Shown: positions 21,698 through 32,937 of the stretch, piece after piece | Numbering within the stretch: position 1 is the first letter of the stretch | Layout of the letters: each line of letters opens with the position of its first letter | Assembly: GCF_005061465.1 (NCBI RefSeq) | Contig: NZ_LAUS01000003.1 | Location: 37,280 to 101,279, forward strand | Reading direction: 5' to 3' | Origin: Mycoplasmopsis bovis 8790 | GTDB lineage: Bacteria > Bacillota_I > Bacilli_A > Mycoplasmatales > Metamycoplasmataceae | Length of the DNA stretch: 64,000 bases | Program-made: the position numbers and the translations under genes | Notes under the pieces: generated by a model | The model's database searches: none | What the model was told of the DNA's origin: nothing | What the model saw: only the letters and a program-made list of their open reading frames with translations

Positions 21698-24466
21698 ATG
21701 AAAAAAAGACTATTACTAAAAGGCGGGCTTTTAGCTTTTGCTTCGCCTTTAATTTCGTCAGCATGTTTTGTGGCAAATATTGACAAAGGGCAAAAGGAAA
21801 ATCATGGTGAAATGTTTAGCAGAGGAGAACCAGCTAGACCAGGTCGTCAATGTGGCAAAGTGCTTTCTGATAATCCAACATGTTCAGTCATAAATAAAAT
21901 AGAGATTGATAACTCAATTCATAAACAAACTGATAGCTCTAAAGCATTTTTAACTTCTGCAAAAATAACAGGCGAATTATTCAGCGATGAGTATGCTGAT
22001 ATGGCTAAAAAAGCTGTAGACAGATATAAAAAGCATGGTGATAAACATGCATATGAATCTGCAAAAATGAGTGCAGAATTATTTAGTGATTCATTTGGCA
22101 GAGCTGTTGAAGAAGTTAAAGCAAGAGTTTACAGAGACTCAATTTCTGGATTAGATATTGACTTACATCCAACCAAGGCACAATTAGAAGCTGAAGAAAA
22201 ACGCTTATCGGAATTAGTCAAGAAAATATTAGAATACAATAGAAAAAATAATGAAAAAAGCCTTGAATTTAGTGAAAAATGAAACTCTAAATTTATAAAC
22301 GACATTAGCGGGCTAGATATTAAAGATTCTCAATTACTTGATCCATACTGAATAGCACATAAAAATGAATTAGACTTATTATCAAGAAAAATCGATAAAG
22401 AAATAGGCAATGTTAATGATATAAGAAAAGAAATCGCTAAGTTAATTGAACAAATTCAAAAAATTAAGTCTGAAATTGAAATCAAAAAAATAGAAAATAC
22501 TTCATCAGTATTAACTGAAAAGTTGTTTGACGAATCTGATGCCGACAATATTAAGGATGCTGAAAGAAGACATGCCAAAGAATTAGCTGACAAACATAAA
22601 GCATACAATAATCATAGGACTAAATCTGCAAATGCCACAGCAGAGTTATTTAGTAATGAATGACTTAGAGAAATTGAAAAAGCTAAAAGAGATAAAGAAA
22701 TTGCATCAAAAATCTATAATAATTCAGTTTCTGGTTTAGACATTAACATTCACTGAACTAAAGAAGATTTAAACAGATGGACTAACAAAGTTTTAAAAGA
22801 CAATTGAGACTTAAATAAAGGCACATTGGACAAAATTAAGGCTGCAGATATTACGGGAAAACTTTTTGATGATACTTACACTGATGCAATCAAAGAGGCG
22901 TTAGAAAGACAAGCAAGAGCTGAAGAAGCTAAAGAAGCTACTAAAGCTGAAGCTGAAATTAAATTAATTGATCATAAAGTTTCTGCTTCAGATATTACTG
23001 GCGAATTATTCAGCATAGAACATCAAAAATGGGTTGAAAAAGTCAAAAATAATATTAAGACTAGAATTTATAGAGACTCAAAATCAGGTTTAGACATAGA
23101 TATTCATTGGACAAAAGAAGATTTAGACAGAGCAGTTAATAAAATACTAAAAGACAACTTAAAGCTTAATTTAGATAAATTAAATGAATTAAAAGCTGCA
23201 AATGTAATAGCTAAGATTTTTGATGATACATATACTGATGCAATCAAAGAAATCGAAAGAAAAGCAAGAGCTGAAGAAGCTAAAGAAGCTGCTAAAGTAG
23301 ATAAAGAAATAGAAAGAATTAACCATAAAGTTTCTGCTTCAGATATTACTGGCGAATTATTCAGCATTGAACATCAAAAATGGGTTAATAAAATTAAAAA
23401 TAACATTAAAGTAAGGATATATAGAGACTCAAAATCTGGCTTAGATATTAACATCCATCCAACAAGAGAAGAACTTGATGAAATGGTCAAGAAAATTTTA
23501 TCTAAGAATCTCAAAAATAATAAGGTAGCTTGACTTATGGGCCTAGCTGCAAGGGATACTGGGAAAATATTTGATGATACTTATACTGATTCAATTAAAG
23601 CATCACTTGATAGACAAAGAAAGAAAATAGAGGCAAGAAAAGCAGAAGCTCATAAAAATGAATCTGCTAGAATGACAGGAGAATTATTTAACGATTCTTT
23701 TGGTAGAGCCATAGAAAGTGTAAAAACCAAAATTTATAGAGATTCTGCATCTGATTTGGATATTGATGCTTATCCAACTAAGGATGAAATTGATGAAATA
23801 GTTAAAAAGATTTTGGATAAGAATAAAAAAGATAACGAAATTGCTTGACTTTCAGGTCTATCAGCTAGAGATACTGGGAAAATATTTGATGATACTTACA
23901 CAGATGCAATAAAACACGCTAAGAAACATGAACAATGACTTAAGCAATTTAAAGAACCAGTTGTCTTTGATTCAAGAAGCTGAGACTGATTTGTAAAGGA
24001 TCCAGAGTTGGATAAATACTGATTGCCAAAAGTAAGAACATATCTAAAACGTAAAGTGTTATTACAGGTAAACAAAGATATTGATAAAAAGATAGCAAAT
24101 GAAATTATCAAAGGGCTTAACGATATAGTAGATAATAATTCTGGTATTTTGGAAATTAAGGACGGTAATGTTTGATCAGTGGATAAAAAATGATATTCTT
24201 ACTGAGGTGGTACTCATTACATTATTCCAGGTTTCACACTTAATCATTCTATAAATAATGTCTTAAGAAGATATATCACAACTGGAGGAGATAAAGACAA
24301 AAACCATCCTACTATCGGAGGATTTGGTGTTGGCCAAAACGGATTATTTGTATCGAAACTTGATGCTGGAGTATTTTCAATACAGGCTCGTATAGCACTT
24401 AAAGATGGAACATACTCTAACACTATTTACAATCAAATTATTGATTTATCCAAATATCTAAAATAA
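21698..24466 (+). CDS. large multi-module surface lipoprotein, YRDS-SGLDI family
   Basis: 922 residues; ATG preceded by AAGG, signal peptide KKRLLLKGGLLAFASPLISS, lipobox Cys23. The N-terminal module is degenerate (VLSDNPTCSVINKIE, where paralogues have VFVDSPTGYDISKIE). Six further signatures follow: VYRDSISGLDI, FINDISGLDI, IYNNSVSGLDI, two IYRDSKSGLDI and IYRDSASDLDI. Linker helices alternate between SASDITGELFSIEHQKW and LFDDTYTDAIKEAL. The last ~175 residues are an intact copy of the C-terminal domain seen at 7227 and 10426 (DPELDKYWLPK, HPTIGGFGVGQNG, YNQIIDLSKYLK). It is the best full-length reference for the frameshifted gene at 7227. Function unknown. Confidence 0.88.
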
Positions 24467-24493
24467 CTTTTTGATTTTTCATACAAAAGTAAG

Positions 24494-24526
24494 AAATACC
24501 TGCATTTGAATATCAGGTATTTTTTT
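24494..24526 (+). terminator. intrinsic terminator closing the lipoprotein array
   Basis: AAATACCTG/CAGGTATTT stem with T7 tail. Confidence 0.85.
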
Positions 24527-24640
24527 GATTAAATCGTTTCAACCGCGATTGAATTTCCGTCACTAGTAGTTTTTAAACACTAAGGCGCAAAATTAGGAAT
24601 ATTTTTTTGATAATTATAAGGTGTTAAATTTGCTTATTGT

Positions 24641-24646
24641 TATAAT
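24641..24646 (+). promoter_or_regulatory. -10 box of the ABC exporter operon
   Basis: TATAAT 43 bases before the ATG at 24690; no clear -35. Confidence 0.4.
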
Positions 24647-24689
24647 TTAGAATAATAATTAGGCTAAAAGTTATAAAGGGGGTATAAAC

Positions 24690-26474
24690 ATGCTAAAAAT
24701 GGTGAAAATACTGCCTTCTAAAATTAAGTGAGTTTTTATTATTGGCTCGTTTTTAACACTTATTTATGCTTTGCTTAATGTTATGCTACCGCTTTTGATT
24801 AAAAAGTATATTGACTTAATTCTTACAGAAGACAGACAAGCTCCTTATCGTATGGACTTTTTAAATGGCAAAATCGATTTTGGTTTTGTTAGCTATAATC
24901 AAGCTTTTAAATGGCTTACTATTGTTGTATTGTTGCAAACAATATCAACTGCTTCCTTAGCTTTTCTTTCTACTTTAGTAATTGTTTTAGCTGCCGAAAG
25001 AAGTAGTTACTTTTACCGTAATACGCTTTATAAAAAAATACAAAGCTATTCGCTCAAAAACATTGCTGATTTAAAGGCTGAATCAATTATTACTAGAATT
25101 TCAAATGATATAGCTATCTTTTGAGAGTTTTTAGTTAACGGTACTTCAGTTATGATTAAGGGCATATTCTTAATTATTGGCGGCCTAACTGTCGCTTCTT
25201 TAGTTGACTGAAAAATGTCATTAAGCATTATAGCTATCATTCCAATTGTTATAGTAATGGGAACAATCATAAGCTTAAAAACTGGCCCATTATTAAAGCA
25301 AACTCAAAAAGCTGTTGATGCTGTAACAAAAGTAGTTGACGAAAATATTTCAGGAATAAGAGTTATAAAAACTTTTAATTTAGAAACAAAAAGACTTGAT
25401 CTTTTAAAAGACATAAATAATGCTTGATATGATAGTCAATATAAATCAGCAATGATTTTTTCAACGGCATACCCTGTTTTCCAAATGCTTATTAACTGAT
25501 TAATGATAGGTATATATTCAGTTGCTGGTTACTATGCTACTATTAGTCAAATTAATAAAGACATTTTGACCAACATTAACTTATTTATAGACTTATTGTG
25601 ACAAGTTGCTGCCGGTATATTATTAATGCTTTTATTTCTTAGCTCTTTATTTAGAGCAAGAGTGGCTGCAACTAGAATTATTGAAGCCTATGACTATGAA
25701 ACTGACAACTTACATGTTGAAAAAGGCGAAATAATAGATGAATATGATGTGGAAATCAAAAACTTATCATTTAAATATTATGATGCTTCACCAAACTTTG
25801 CAATAGCTAATGTTGATATTAGCTTGCCATATAGAAAAAGTCTTGGCATAATTGGCCCAATGGGTAGTGGTAAGAGTACTATTGTTAACCTTTTAGTGAA
25901 TAATTACAAGTATAAAGAAGGCTCTATTAAAATTGGCAATAAAGAAGTTAGCCTAGTTAATTCAAAAAACTTGCATGAAACTGTGGGAATTGTGCACCAA
26001 GAAGCCTTACTTTATACTGGAACTATTAGAAGTAATATGCTTTGAGCTAAAGATGATGCTAGTGATGAAGAAATAATGCAAGCACTTAAAGATGCCTGTG
26101 CCGATGATTTTGTAAATAAATTTGAAGACGGGCTAGATCATCCAGTTTACCAAGGAGGTAAAAACCTTTCAGGTGGGCAAAAGCAAAGACTTTCGATTGC
26201 TAGAGCCTTATTACGTAAGCCAAAAATTTTAATTCTAGATGATTCAACTAGTGCTTTAGATAACATAACTGCTTCAAAAGTGATTGACAACATTAAAGAA
26301 AAATATGAATGTAGCACAATTATTATTAGCCAAAAAATTAGCAACATTAAAAACGCTGATGAAATAATTGTAATGTCAACTAATGGCTTTATTATCAACA
26401 GAGGCACACACAATCATTTAGCGCACTCATGTGAGTTTTATAAACAAATATACGAAACTCAATTAGAACAGTAA
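24690..26474 (+). CDS. heterodimeric ABC exporter, degenerate-site subunit
   Basis: 594 residues: an N-terminal exporter-type transmembrane domain (about six helices to ~335) and a C-terminal ATPase. Walker A is GPMGSGKST near 389, the signature LSGGQKQR near 493, and Walker B ILILDDSTSALD near 513. The position after the Walker B Asp, normally the catalytic Glu, is Asp, and the H-loop His is Gln (ISQKIS). This pattern marks the non-catalytic half of heterodimeric exporters of the TM287/288 or LmrCD type. Its intact signature would complete the active site of the partner encoded 12 bases downstream. Substrate unknown; multidrug or lipid export is typical. Confidence 0.9.
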
Positions 26475-26486
26475 AAGGAGGCAATT

Positions 26487-28319
26487 ATGATTAAAGTTAA
26501 AAAATCTAAAAAAGAAAAAGTCACAACTGTCTCTACTATTGGCCTTTTAAAAGCATCATTAAAATTTATGTCTGCTAATGAAAAAAAGTCCTTAATTTAT
26601 GGACTTGTGCTTTCGTTTTTTGAGGCGCTTTTATATACATTTGGTACAGCCATGACTGGATTTATAATTGGCTGATTTTTTACTAAAGATGTAATTGCTA
26701 ACAAGGCTCCTTTTAATACGCCAATGTTTATTGTCTCAATGGCAGGCTTGGCTTTATCCTTTGGGCTTTATTTAGTAACTAGAATGATTCAAAACAAATT
26801 GCTCTTATCTGCAAGTTTTAGAACCACTGCAAAAATGAGAGAAGTAGCATCTAAGAATTTGCTTTATATGCCTATTTCATACCATGATAAGAACAAAGTG
26901 GGTGATCAAATTTCTACTCTTACTAATGATATAAATAATATAGCCTTAACAATGACACAACTATTTAACGAAACATCGGGAAAGATTTTTAAAGTATTAT
27001 TTGCTGTGATCTTTATGCTTTGTTACTCAATTACTTTATCGGCAATTGTATTGCCTGTGACGTTTGCTTTTTGTGCTTTAAGTTGATTATTATTAGCTAA
27101 AGCTAGAGTGCCTTATATCAAGATGACTGATTATTTTGGTGACATGAATGCATACATTGAAGAGATGCTAAAAAACACAAAAGTAACTCAATCTTTTGAC
27201 AAAGAAAATGAATCATTTAACAATTTTGAAATAATAGCAAGAAATGTTAAAAAACAGTCATTTATCGGTGACGTGTATTCAAAATTCTTTGACCCGTGAT
27301 TTGTTGTTTTTTCAAACTTTTTGGTTTTAATAATTTTGGCAATTTCACTGCTTTTCAAAATAAACAACATTAATTTTGTCGGCGTTGTTGGCCAAGATGT
27401 TACTGCTTTAATTATTGGTTATATTAACTTAATGTTTACTTTTACAAGCACTGTGCAAATATTTTTCAACATAGTGTTCTCAACTCAAATTGGGGTAGCT
27501 TCAACTAACAGAATTTTTAAATTAGTTGGCTTAGAATTACCTGCTGATATTGAGAGTCCAATGTATTTAAAAGCTTCAACAATGCGTGGGCATGTTGAAT
27601 TTGATAATGTTTCATTTAGATACAATAAAAATTCAAATAAATACCAACTAAAGAATGCTTCATTTTATGCTAAACCTGGCCAAGTTATCGCAATTGTTGG
27701 CCCTACAGGCGCAGGTAAGACAACAATTATTAACTTACTTAGCAAGTTCTATGACTATGAAGCTGGCTCAATCAAAATTGATGGCTTAGAGCTTAAACAA
27801 ATCCCAAAAGATAACTTGCTTGAACTAATGACAGTTGTCTTGCAAGATTCATTTATGTTTAATGACACAATTATGAATAATTTAAAGGTTGCTAATCCAA
27901 ATGCAACTGACCAAGAAGTGATTGAAGCAGCTAATATAACTAGTGCTCATCACTTTATCCAAAGTTACAAAAACGGCTATCAAACAGTTATAGAAAACAA
28001 TGGAGCTAACCTATCTCAAGGAGAAAGACAGCTTCTTTCAATAACAAGAGCAATTTTAGGCGATAAAAAGATTTTGGTATTAGATGAAGCCACTTCAAAT
28101 GTTGATTCAAATACAGAAAAAATCGTTCAAGATGCACTGCAAAATTCAATAATGAAAAACAAAACGTCATTTGTTATTGCGCACAGATTAAGCACTATCA
28201 GAGATGCTGATTTAATTCTGGTTGTTAATGACGGTCAAATTATTGAAAAAGGCAATCATAAAGAGCTAATGGCAGCACAAGGGTTTTACTACAACCTCCA
28301 TCAATCTCAATTTAATTAA
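26487..28319 (+). CDS. heterodimeric ABC exporter, catalytic subunit
   Basis: 610 residues, with AGGAGG 5 bases before the ATG. The transmembrane domain (~35-335) is followed by an ATPase with Walker A GPTGAGKTT near 406, signature LSQGERQ near 508, Walker B ILVLDEATSNVD with the catalytic Glu, and H-loop FVIAHRLS. This is the canonical half; its LSQGE signature deviates from LSGGQ, as is usual for the partner of a degenerate subunit. The two genes are 12 bases apart and surely co-transcribed. They form a membrane exporter; substrate unknown. Confidence 0.92.
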
Positions 28320-28341
28320 TAAGCTTCGGCTTATTTTTTTA
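28319..28341 (+). terminator. intrinsic terminator with TTCG loop
   Basis: ATAAGC-TTCG-GCTTAT then T7; it overlaps the last base of the exporter stop codon. Confidence 0.85.
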
Positions 28342-28364
28342 TTTTAATTTAGCAATTAAAGAAA

Positions 28365-28391
28365 CAAAAAAAAACAAGCTTTTAAGCCTGT
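28365..28391 (-). terminator. terminator of the tRNA-Leu/tRNA-Lys transcript
   Basis: On the minus strand ACAGGCTT pairs with AAGCTTGT, followed by a T run, just past the end of tRNA-Lys. Confidence 0.65.
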
Positions 28392-28412
28392 TTTATAGTC
28401 ACTTTAGTGAAA

Positions 28413-28488
28413 TGGTACGCCCGAGAGGACTCGAACCTCTGACCCAATGGTTAAAAGCCATTTGCTCTACCGCCTGAGCTACGGGCGC
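28413..28488 (-). tRNA. tRNA-Lys (anticodon TTT)
   Basis: 76 nt cloverleaf: acceptor GCGCCCG/CGGGCGT (terminal G-U), D arm AGCTCAGGCGGTAGAGC, anticodon loop CTTTTAA, T loop TTCGAGT, encoded CCA. Confidence 0.96.
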
Positions 28489-28517
28489 ATCTATGCCCTC
28501 TAATTAAAGCGGACATC

Positions 28518-28604
28518 TGGTACCCAGAACTGGACTTGAACCAGCACGAACTAACGTTCGAGGGATTTTAAGTCCCTTGCGTCTACCTATTCCGCCACCT
28601 GGGC
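28518..28604 (-). tRNA. tRNA-Leu (anticodon TAA)
   Basis: 87 nt class II tRNA: acceptor GCCCAGG, anticodon stem GGGAC/ATCCC with loop containing TAA, a long variable arm (GAACGTTAGTTC), T loop TTCAAGT, encoded CCA. Confidence 0.96.
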
Positions 28605-28624
28605 ATCTTTTAAAATGCATTAAT

Positions 28625-28630
28625 ATTATA
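28625..28630 (-). promoter_or_regulatory. -10 box of the tRNA-Leu/tRNA-Lys operon
   Basis: TATAAT on the minus strand 20 bases upstream of tRNA-Leu. Confidence 0.5.
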
Positions 28631-28739
28631 TAGTATAAACAAAAATATAGAAACAATTTTTTAGGTTAATTTCTAAATTTTTGCTTACTTAATTCATAAC
28701 AAATTACAGGCTAAAGAAGTAATTACAACAAATTAATTT

Positions 28740-31013
28740 TTATGTAAAATCAGAGTAACTTATTAAGCTAACATTATTCCTAAGGTAATCCAGATATTTA
28801 TTAACAATTTGACTTACATATTTTTTATAAGGAGCAATATTAGGTGAATATGTTTCATAATAATATTTATTTGAATTATTTATTGTAATATCTAGATTAT
28901 TGCTTTTGATTATGTAATCTCAAAAGATGTGTAGAAGTATATTTAATTCATCAAGTGTAATATATATTTTGTAATTTTGCGCTAATTCTGGATAACGGTT
29001 AAAGTAGTGAATTCTCTGCACGCTTGTATTATATTCATTACTATATATGGTAGCAGAATAATCGGTAGGTGTTTTATCATGTTCTAAACTAATTTTGGCC
29101 TCTATTGAATATAAAGGTATTTGATCAATTGATCAGTCATTGTGTAATACAGCCTGTTTCCTAATAGCACTATAAAACAGTTTAATTCACTGATTTTCAG
29201 CTAAAGAATTGTTTGCATAATTATCAAGATAATTCAGTTTTAAATAGTCACTGAATGACATTTTGTAATCTCATACAAAAGTTGAATTAAGTTGTCTTGA
29301 CATTTTTGGTATAGAAGCTTCATAATAAAATTGTTTAGCTGGATAACTGTTAATACCATTGTTAAAAATATTATGAATTTTAGTTTTTCTTATTTTCTGA
29401 CTCTTTCAAATATTTTCCATTTTGAAATATTTGGGAACTCCGAAACCAGTTTTATTTTTTGATCAATTTTTCCTTCAATATTCATGCTCTGAAGATAGTT
29501 CATCAAAAGAAAATTTAGTATTTTTAGATGCATTTATCTTTGAATAGTTAGCTGAACTAGTTAGCAATAGCTTAACTTCTGAAATTGACAATTCTCTATT
29601 TAGTTTATGTTGCAGTCTTGAAATAAGTCCGGTTATTAATGGCGCTGATTTGCTTGTTCCTATGAACTCAAGTAAATATTTTATTTTTTTCCTCAATTTT
29701 GATGAACTGTTTTGCGCATCTATGTAACTTTTTATATTATCATAAATACTTTTGTATTTGTTTTCAATGATTATAGATTCTTTATCATTTTTATATGAGT
29801 TTCCATAAGCGGAAATTAAAGGGTATGTCCCCGTATTTTCTTTGGCAAACGAACTAAAAGGACTTGCTATATTGCTCCAATTAACAGAGCCTACAGAAAT
29901 AATTCCATCATGATAGTGCAGACTTTGTCAATATGATAAGGCCTTAAAAAGTTTTTCTTTTCTAGTTTTTGGATTTATAAAACTAGAAAAGTCAAAGTCA
30001 TATAATCAATTGTTATCAAAATCGTAAATTCAATTGTTGTTATTAAAAGCTTTATCCAAAACAGCACGAATTGTTCTTAGCATTCTAGTGTTCGGTGTTT
30101 GATTAAAAAATGATTGAAAACTACTATAAATTTTGTCCTTTGAAATCATCCCGTTTTCCATAAATTCAGGCTGATTTAAAAATTCATTATCCCCCATTTC
30201 ATTAGTAATTTCATTATTATCATTGCCGCTAGATTGAATTATTTTAATATTGTTTTTTTGAGCATATTTTCCAATTTCGCTATAGTTTTTCTTAATCGAT
30301 GACAAATTGTAAATTTGCTCATTTTCAAATAAAGTAAAATACACAATTGCTTTTGCAAGTAATAAATAAGAGTGTTTTAATCTTTTTGTATCAGAAGCTG
30401 ATAAGGAGCTCATTACAGCAGCGCTTTTATATTTTGTAAAAATGTTTTTACTGTAGGATGAATTTGAAATATTATAAATTAAGTCATATGGATTTGTTGG
30501 CCCTAAACTCATATTTATCAATTTAATGTCATATTTCTCATAAAAATTTTTGATATAGTCAATAATGTTATCATCATTAAGTGATGAATAATATAGTAAC
30601 GCATTTGGATTGATGCCAGTATCAGTTCCAATTAACGAACTAACTGCATATCCATGATCATCAATCGCAACGTTGGAGTCTTTAGTTTTGCCTAAAAAAA
30701 TTTTTTTGAAATGAAAATTTCTATTTTGAGAAAGAAAATAATCTCCTACGGTATCGTGAAGTTCAATTATGCCAACCTTATCATATTTATTACTCTCATA
30801 ATTTTGAAGTTTGTCGTCTCTATCTCATATTCCTAACTTGTCATAGTAAGGCTTGTAAAGTTTGGTTAATTTATTATATAAAGATTCGCTTATTGTTTCG
30901 GAGCTGTTAGCATTTAATTTTATTTTATTGTCATTATTTGGTAAAGAAGTTGCAACTATAATCATAGGCATAAAATATGCTGGTGCACACAGTAATTTCA
31001 AAGATTTGTTCAT
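28740..31013 (-). CDS. subtilisin-like (S8) secreted serine protease
   Basis: 757 residues from Met at 31013, the start that begins a signal peptide NKSLKLLCAPAYFMPMIIVA; a longer frame to 31067 has no RBS and would put 18 residues before it. Catalytic elements in S8 order: VGIIELHDTVGD (Asp), DDHGYAVSSLIG (His), KLINMSLG (substrate strand), IIQSSGNDN (oxyanion-hole Asn) and FIGTSKSAPLI (Ser). Several TGA codons are Trp. A cysteine at signal position 10 is unlikely to be a lipobox. Presumably exported or surface-attached; substrate unknown. A -10 box lies 12 bases before the ATG, so the mRNA is almost leaderless. Confidence 0.85.
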
Positions 31014-31025
31014 ATTGTTAACTAA

Positions 31026-31031
31026 ATTATA
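31026..31031 (-). promoter_or_regulatory. -10 box giving a near-leaderless mRNA
   Basis: TATAAT on the minus strand, 12 bases from the protease ATG, with no Shine-Dalgarno between. Confidence 0.5.
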
Positions 31032-31261
31032 GTACTTAATATAATGAATTATTTTGATAATTTGCATTTATACCTATAAATTAGCCAAATTAGACAGATT
31101 ACTAAATACTATTTTTTAACATAATATTGTAATTTAATATATAACAAACTATTGATTATTAACAATACTTAGAGTACAAACATTATGAATATTGAATTTT
31201 ATGAACTTAAACAATATATTTTTAAAAAGAATCTTAATTTTTCTATTTTTGAAAGCATAAA

Positions 31262-31287
31262 AAAATATCGTCAAGCAACGATATTTT
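31262..31287 (-). terminator. intrinsic terminator of the ABC-F gene
   Basis: AAAATATCGT/ACGATATTTT around a 6-base loop; on the minus strand it overlaps the ABC-F stop codon and ends in T7. Confidence 0.8.
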
Positions 31288-32900
31288 TAGTAATTCATTA
31301 TTTTTTCATATTCATCTAAAGTGCCATGATAAATAAAACTTTTATCTGGAGCAATTTCAAGAATAACATTGGCAACATTATTAACTAAAGCACGGTTATA
31401 TGTTGTAAATATACATCCACCTTTATAATTTTGCAAGCCTTGAATGACACTATCAATACTTTCAGCATCTAGGTGATCTAGTGGTTGGTCTAAAATTAAG
31501 AAGTTAGCTTCTAAAAGCATCATTCTAGAGAACATTAATCTAGCTTTTTCTCCACCTGAAGTAATTCCTACTTTTTTAAATACTGAATCATTCGAGAATA
31601 GCATTCTACCCAAGAAGCTTCTCATCCTATGATCTGAAACATCCTTAGTTTCTTCAGTTGAGTTATATGGTGGTCACTTGGCAAGTCAATCTATAATTGA
31701 AATATTTTCATTAAAATATTTACTATTATCATTTGGATAGTAAGTAAATTTAACTGTTTGTCCCCATTTTATAGTACCTTTGGTAGGTTTAACCTCGCCA
31801 ATTAAACACTCTAAAAATTTGGTTTTAGCAATATCATCGTCGCCAATAAGCACCATTTTTTCACCTCTTGCAAGAGTGAAAGAAACATTTTCAAAAAGTG
31901 TTTCGCCTTGCTCATTTACATAGCTTAAGTCTTCAACTTCCAAAATGTCTTTACCAGGTACTCTGTGGACTTCTCAATTTATATATGGATATTTTCTATT
32001 AGAAGGCTTAATCTCATCCAATGTAATTTTTTCTAACGATTTTTTTCTACTAGTAGCTTGTCTAGATTTAGAAGCATTAGCACTAAAACGAGCTATAAAT
32101 TGTTTTAGTTTTTCAATTTGTAATTCTTTTTTAGCATTAGATTGCTTCATTAGTTCTCTAGCTAGTTCACTACTTTCTTTTCAGAAAGTATAGTTACCAG
32201 TGTACATTTTAGCTTCATTAAAGTCAATATCAACAATATTTGTACATACATTGTCCAAAAAGTCACTATCATGGGATACAACTATAACAACATTTTCATA
32301 GTCAGCTAAGAAATTTTCTAATCACTTAATAGCGCGCAAGTCTAAGTGGTTAGTGGGCTCATCCATAATTAAAATATCAGGATTACCAAATAATGCTTTA
32401 GCTAATAGAACCTTAATTTTTTGATTAGCTGTTAATTGGCTCATTGGAGAGTTTCATTTTTCTTTAGGAATTTGCAAGCCTGAAAGTAATTCCTGAGCAT
32501 CATTTTCAGCTGTTCAACCACCAAGAGCACCAAATTTTTCTTCTAATTCACCGGCATGTGTATAGTCTTCCATTGTGGCATTAGGATTAGCATATATTGC
32601 ATCTTTTTCTTCCTTAATTTTAAAAAGGTCGCTGTTTCCTAAAACTACAACGTCAGTAACATTCATGTCATCATAAGCGTTGTGATCTTGGCTCAAAACG
32701 CTTATTCTACGACCTTTTTCGACAATTATTTGGCCTGAAGTAGGTTCAATATCACCTGCAATTATTTTTAAAAAAGTACTCTTGCCAGCTCCATTAGCAC
32801 CAATTATGCCATAAGTGCTTCCAGCAGTAAATTTTAGACTTACATTTTCAAAAAGCTTTTTGTCGCTAAAAATTTTGCTTAAATTTTGTACTTCCAACAT
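31287..32900 (-). CDS. ABC-F ATPase with degenerate second nucleotide site
   Basis: 537 residues, two ABC domains, no membrane segments: the soluble ABC-F class that acts on ribosomes. Domain 1 has Walker A GANGAGKST (34-42) and Walker B ILIMDEPTNHLD, but its signature is reduced to SQLTANQK. Domain 2 has signature TSGGEKAR, but the Walker A is GDDDIAKTK (both later Gly lost) and Walker B is ILDQPLDHLD, with Gln for the catalytic Glu. It resembles the YkpA/YbiT-like branch. AAGGAGG lies 5 bases before the ATG. It follows trigger factor by 37 bases and may share its mRNA. Role: probably translation-related; target unknown. Confidence 0.88.
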
Positions 32901-32937
32901 GTTGCCTCCTTAACTTATTTACCTATTTTATAGTATT

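Noticed and set aside
1..24530. Insertion sequence within the lipoprotein array
   Set aside because: No transposase frame or terminal inverted repeats were seen; only an unassigned decayed frame at 3151-3425.
28319..28412. Small RNA between the exporter and tRNA-Lys
   Set aside because: The two hairpins are explained as terminators of the convergent transcripts.
31183..31317. A ~44-codon + strand frame starting MNIEFYELKQY
   Set aside because: No SD, and it runs through the ABC-F terminator into the ABC-F gene on the other strand.
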